64,000 nucleotides of DNA from JADKBO01 sp965230345 (GTDB lineage Bacteria > Bacteroidota > Bacteroidia > Chitinophagales > Saprospiraceae). The notes beneath the pieces were generated by a model. That model saw only the letters and a program-made list of their open reading frames with translations, was not told the origin of the DNA and did no database searches. The position numbers and the translations under genes were made by a program. Every line of letters starts with the position of its first letter. The stretch's first letter is position 1. Where the stretch lies: the NCBI GenBank assembly GCA_965230345.1, contig CBDDKR010000002.1, positions 124,001-188,000 of the forward strand, read 5' to 3'. This document shows positions 62,593 to 64,000 of the stretch, in pieces.

Positions 62593-64000
62593 ATGAGGAG
62601 GATTCAAAATTATATAAATGGAGAATTATGTGAGGCAGTTTCTAACGACACATTTGATATTTATCAACCAGCGACAGGCAATGTTTATGCTTTGGGGCCA
62701 GATTCAAGTGAAGAAGACGTCTTAGTAGCGATAAAGGCAGCAAATAATGCCCAACAGTCTTGGCAAGATATTGGAATAAATGGTAGAGCAACCTACCTCA
62801 ATAAAATTGCAGAAGGAATCGAACGAAGATTTGACGAACTTGCTAGAGCCGAATCTAAGGACAACGGCAAACCATTATGGTTAGCTAAAAAAGTGGACAT
62901 TCCACGTGCAGCTTATAATATGCGCTTTTTTGCCAACGCCATACTTCAATATCATAATGAGGCTTATGACATGGATGGATCAGCGATCAATTATACGTTA
63001 AGAAAATCTTTGGGTGTGGTGACATGCATTTCTCCTTGGAATTTACCATTATATCTATTTACTTGGAAGATCGCTCCAGCATTAGCTGCTGGAAACTGCG
63101 TCATAGCTAAGCCATCAGAGGTTACACCGATGACGGCGTACATTCTCAGTGAAATTTGTATAGAAATTGGTCTTCCTCCAGGTGTGCTAAACATCTTACA
63201 TGGATTTGGTCATAAACTAGGCCCTTCTATGACAACACATGATGACATTAAGGCCATTTCCTTTACGGGATCCACTCAAACAGGTCGAATTATAGCCCAA
63301 AATGCAGCACCACTTTTCAAAAAAGTAAGTCTTGAAATGGGAGGAAAAAATCCAAACATTATTTTAGATGACTGCGATTATGAAAAAGCTTTAAAAACTA
63401 CTGTTCGGTCATCATTTTCTAATCAAGGTCAAATTTGTCTATGTGGTTCAAGAATCTATGTCCAAAAAGGAATATACGAACGCTTCAAACAAGATCTAGT
63501 GGAAAAAGCAAAGGCACTGAATGTGGGAGACCCCATGGAGGACTCCACTAAAATTGGAGCTGTGGTATCTGAGCAACATATGCAGAAAATATTATCTTTT
63601 ATAGAAATAGCTCAATCTGAGGGTGGCAAAGTATTATGTGGAGGTAGACGAAAAGTATTGGATGGAAACTTGAGCAATGGATATTATATTGAGCCAACGA
63701 TCATTGAAGGCCTCCCCTTGCAATGTAGAACAAATCAAGAAGAAATATTCGGTCCCGTTGTAACGATTGCACCATTTGACACCATTGATGATGCCATCGA
63801 AATGGCCAATGGAACTACATACGGACTTTCAGCTACTGTTTGGACGACCAACATTGACCATGCCAATACCTTATCGAGAAGAATTAGTGCTGGAATAGTG
63901 TGGGTCAATACATGGTTGCATAGAGATTTGAGAACGCCCTTCGGCGGAGTCAAGAACTCAGGTGTCGGGCGAGAAGGAGGATTTCATGCCCTAAACTTTT
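62593..64000 (+). CDS. Aldehyde dehydrogenase, 2-aminomuconate/2-hydroxymuconate semialdehyde type (partial at right edge)
   Basis: The frame is open from ATG 62593 to the window end (469 codons) and probably lacks only the last few residues. It is an NAD(P)-dependent aldehyde dehydrogenase: oxyanion Asn in SPWN (Asn150), KPSEVTP, the coenzyme loop FTGSTQTG, the general base in SLEMGGKNP (Glu248) and the catalytic Cys in NQGQIC (Cys282), then EEIFGPVV. The C-terminal HRDLRTPFGGVKNSGVGREGG is typical of the muconic-semialdehyde (ALDH8/AmnC/XylG) branch, which works in tryptophan-kynurenine or catechol meta-cleavage. The branch assignment is inferred; neighbours to the right that would confirm it are not visible. 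Confidence 0.93.
   Translation, partial: MRRIQNYINGELCEAVSNDTFDIYQPATGNVYALGPDSSEEDVLVAIKAANNAQQSWQDIGINGRATYLNKIAEGIERRFDELARAESKDNGKPLWLAKKVDIPRAAYNMRFFANAILQYHNEAYDMDGSAINYTLRKSLGVVTCISPWNLPLYLFTWKIAPALAAGNCVIAKPSEVTPMTAYILSEICIEIGLPPGVLNILHGFGHKLGPSMTTHDDIKAISFTGSTQTGRIIAQNAAPLFKKVSLEMGGKNPNIILDDCDYEKALKTTVRSSFSNQGQICLCGSRIYVQKGIYERFKQDLVEKAKALNVGDPMEDSTKIGAVVSEQHMQKILSFIEIAQSEGGKVLCGGRRKVLDGNLSNGYYIEPTIIEGLPLQCRTNQEEIFGPVVTIAPFDTIDDAIEMANGTTYGLSATVWTTNIDHANTLSRRISAGIVWVNTWLHRDLRTPFGGVKNSGVGREGGFHALNF

Noticed and set aside
1..64000. tRNA or rRNA genes
   Set aside because: I scanned the intergenic regions and saw no cloverleaf-like arms with a GTTCRA-type T-loop and no rRNA-like sequence; the intergenic space is AT-rich and unstructured.

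Overview
The window looks like chromosomal DNA of an AT-rich marine-type Bacteroidota, most likely of the Saprospirales group. This placement is an inference. It rests on several type IX secretion (T9SS) C-terminal sorting domains, many HYR/Ig-like, DUF11 and SdrD-B-like surface domains, dockerin-like modules, candidate TAnnTTTG promoter elements, starts without Shine-Dalgarno sequences, and Bacteroidota-type versions of gltX, smpB and an S4-domain pseudouridine synthase.

Layout. About 45 kb of the 64 kb encodes four giant secreted proteins, all on the minus strand. (1) Positions 15293 down to beyond the left edge hold a protein of more than 5,000 residues. It has a signal peptide, about 1,700 residues of PKD/Ig-like sequence, then a long array of about 88-residue HYR-like domains. 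The array is built from a 1,077-bp and a 2,097-bp tandem repeat and is interrupted by a one-base frameshift near 6,300 that looks like an assembly or consensus error. (2) 29444-42256, 4,270 residues. (3) 42671-48079, 1,802 residues, with a C-type lectin-like domain. (4) 48197-59647, 3,816 residues. Proteins 2-4 share a C-terminal block (HYR/Ig domains, dockerin-like pair, cohesin-like segment, type A sorting domain). Proteins 2 and 4 also share an N-terminal SdrD-B / propeller-like / SdrD-B / DUF11 block.

Between and beside these lie ordinary genes. 15.8-22.0 kb has a di-heme cytochrome-like T9SS protein (+), then on the minus strand a TMTC-like membrane protein, dprA and an alkaline phosphatase lipoprotein in a likely operon, and a small lipoprotein. 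22.5-25.2 kb has a two-gene (+) unit: a dockerin-bearing secreted protein without its own sorting domain, followed by a cohesin-like protein with one. 25.4-29.3 kb has gltX, a 55-residue conserved protein, a secreted protein of unknown function, smpB and a small membrane protein. After the adhesins come an ECF sigma factor (60.3-60.9 kb), an RluB-type pseudouridine synthase (61.1-62.4 kb) and a partial aldehyde dehydrogenase that runs off the right edge.

How it fits together. The giant proteins should be exported by Sec, folded with many disulfides and Ca2+ sites, and attached to the surface by T9SS. The dockerin-like and cohesin-like modules suggest assembly with each other or with the small 22.5-25.2 kb pair. 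The TMTC-like protein and the recurrent D(S/T)T motifs in domain linkers suggest O-glycosylation. None of these links is proven by the sequence.
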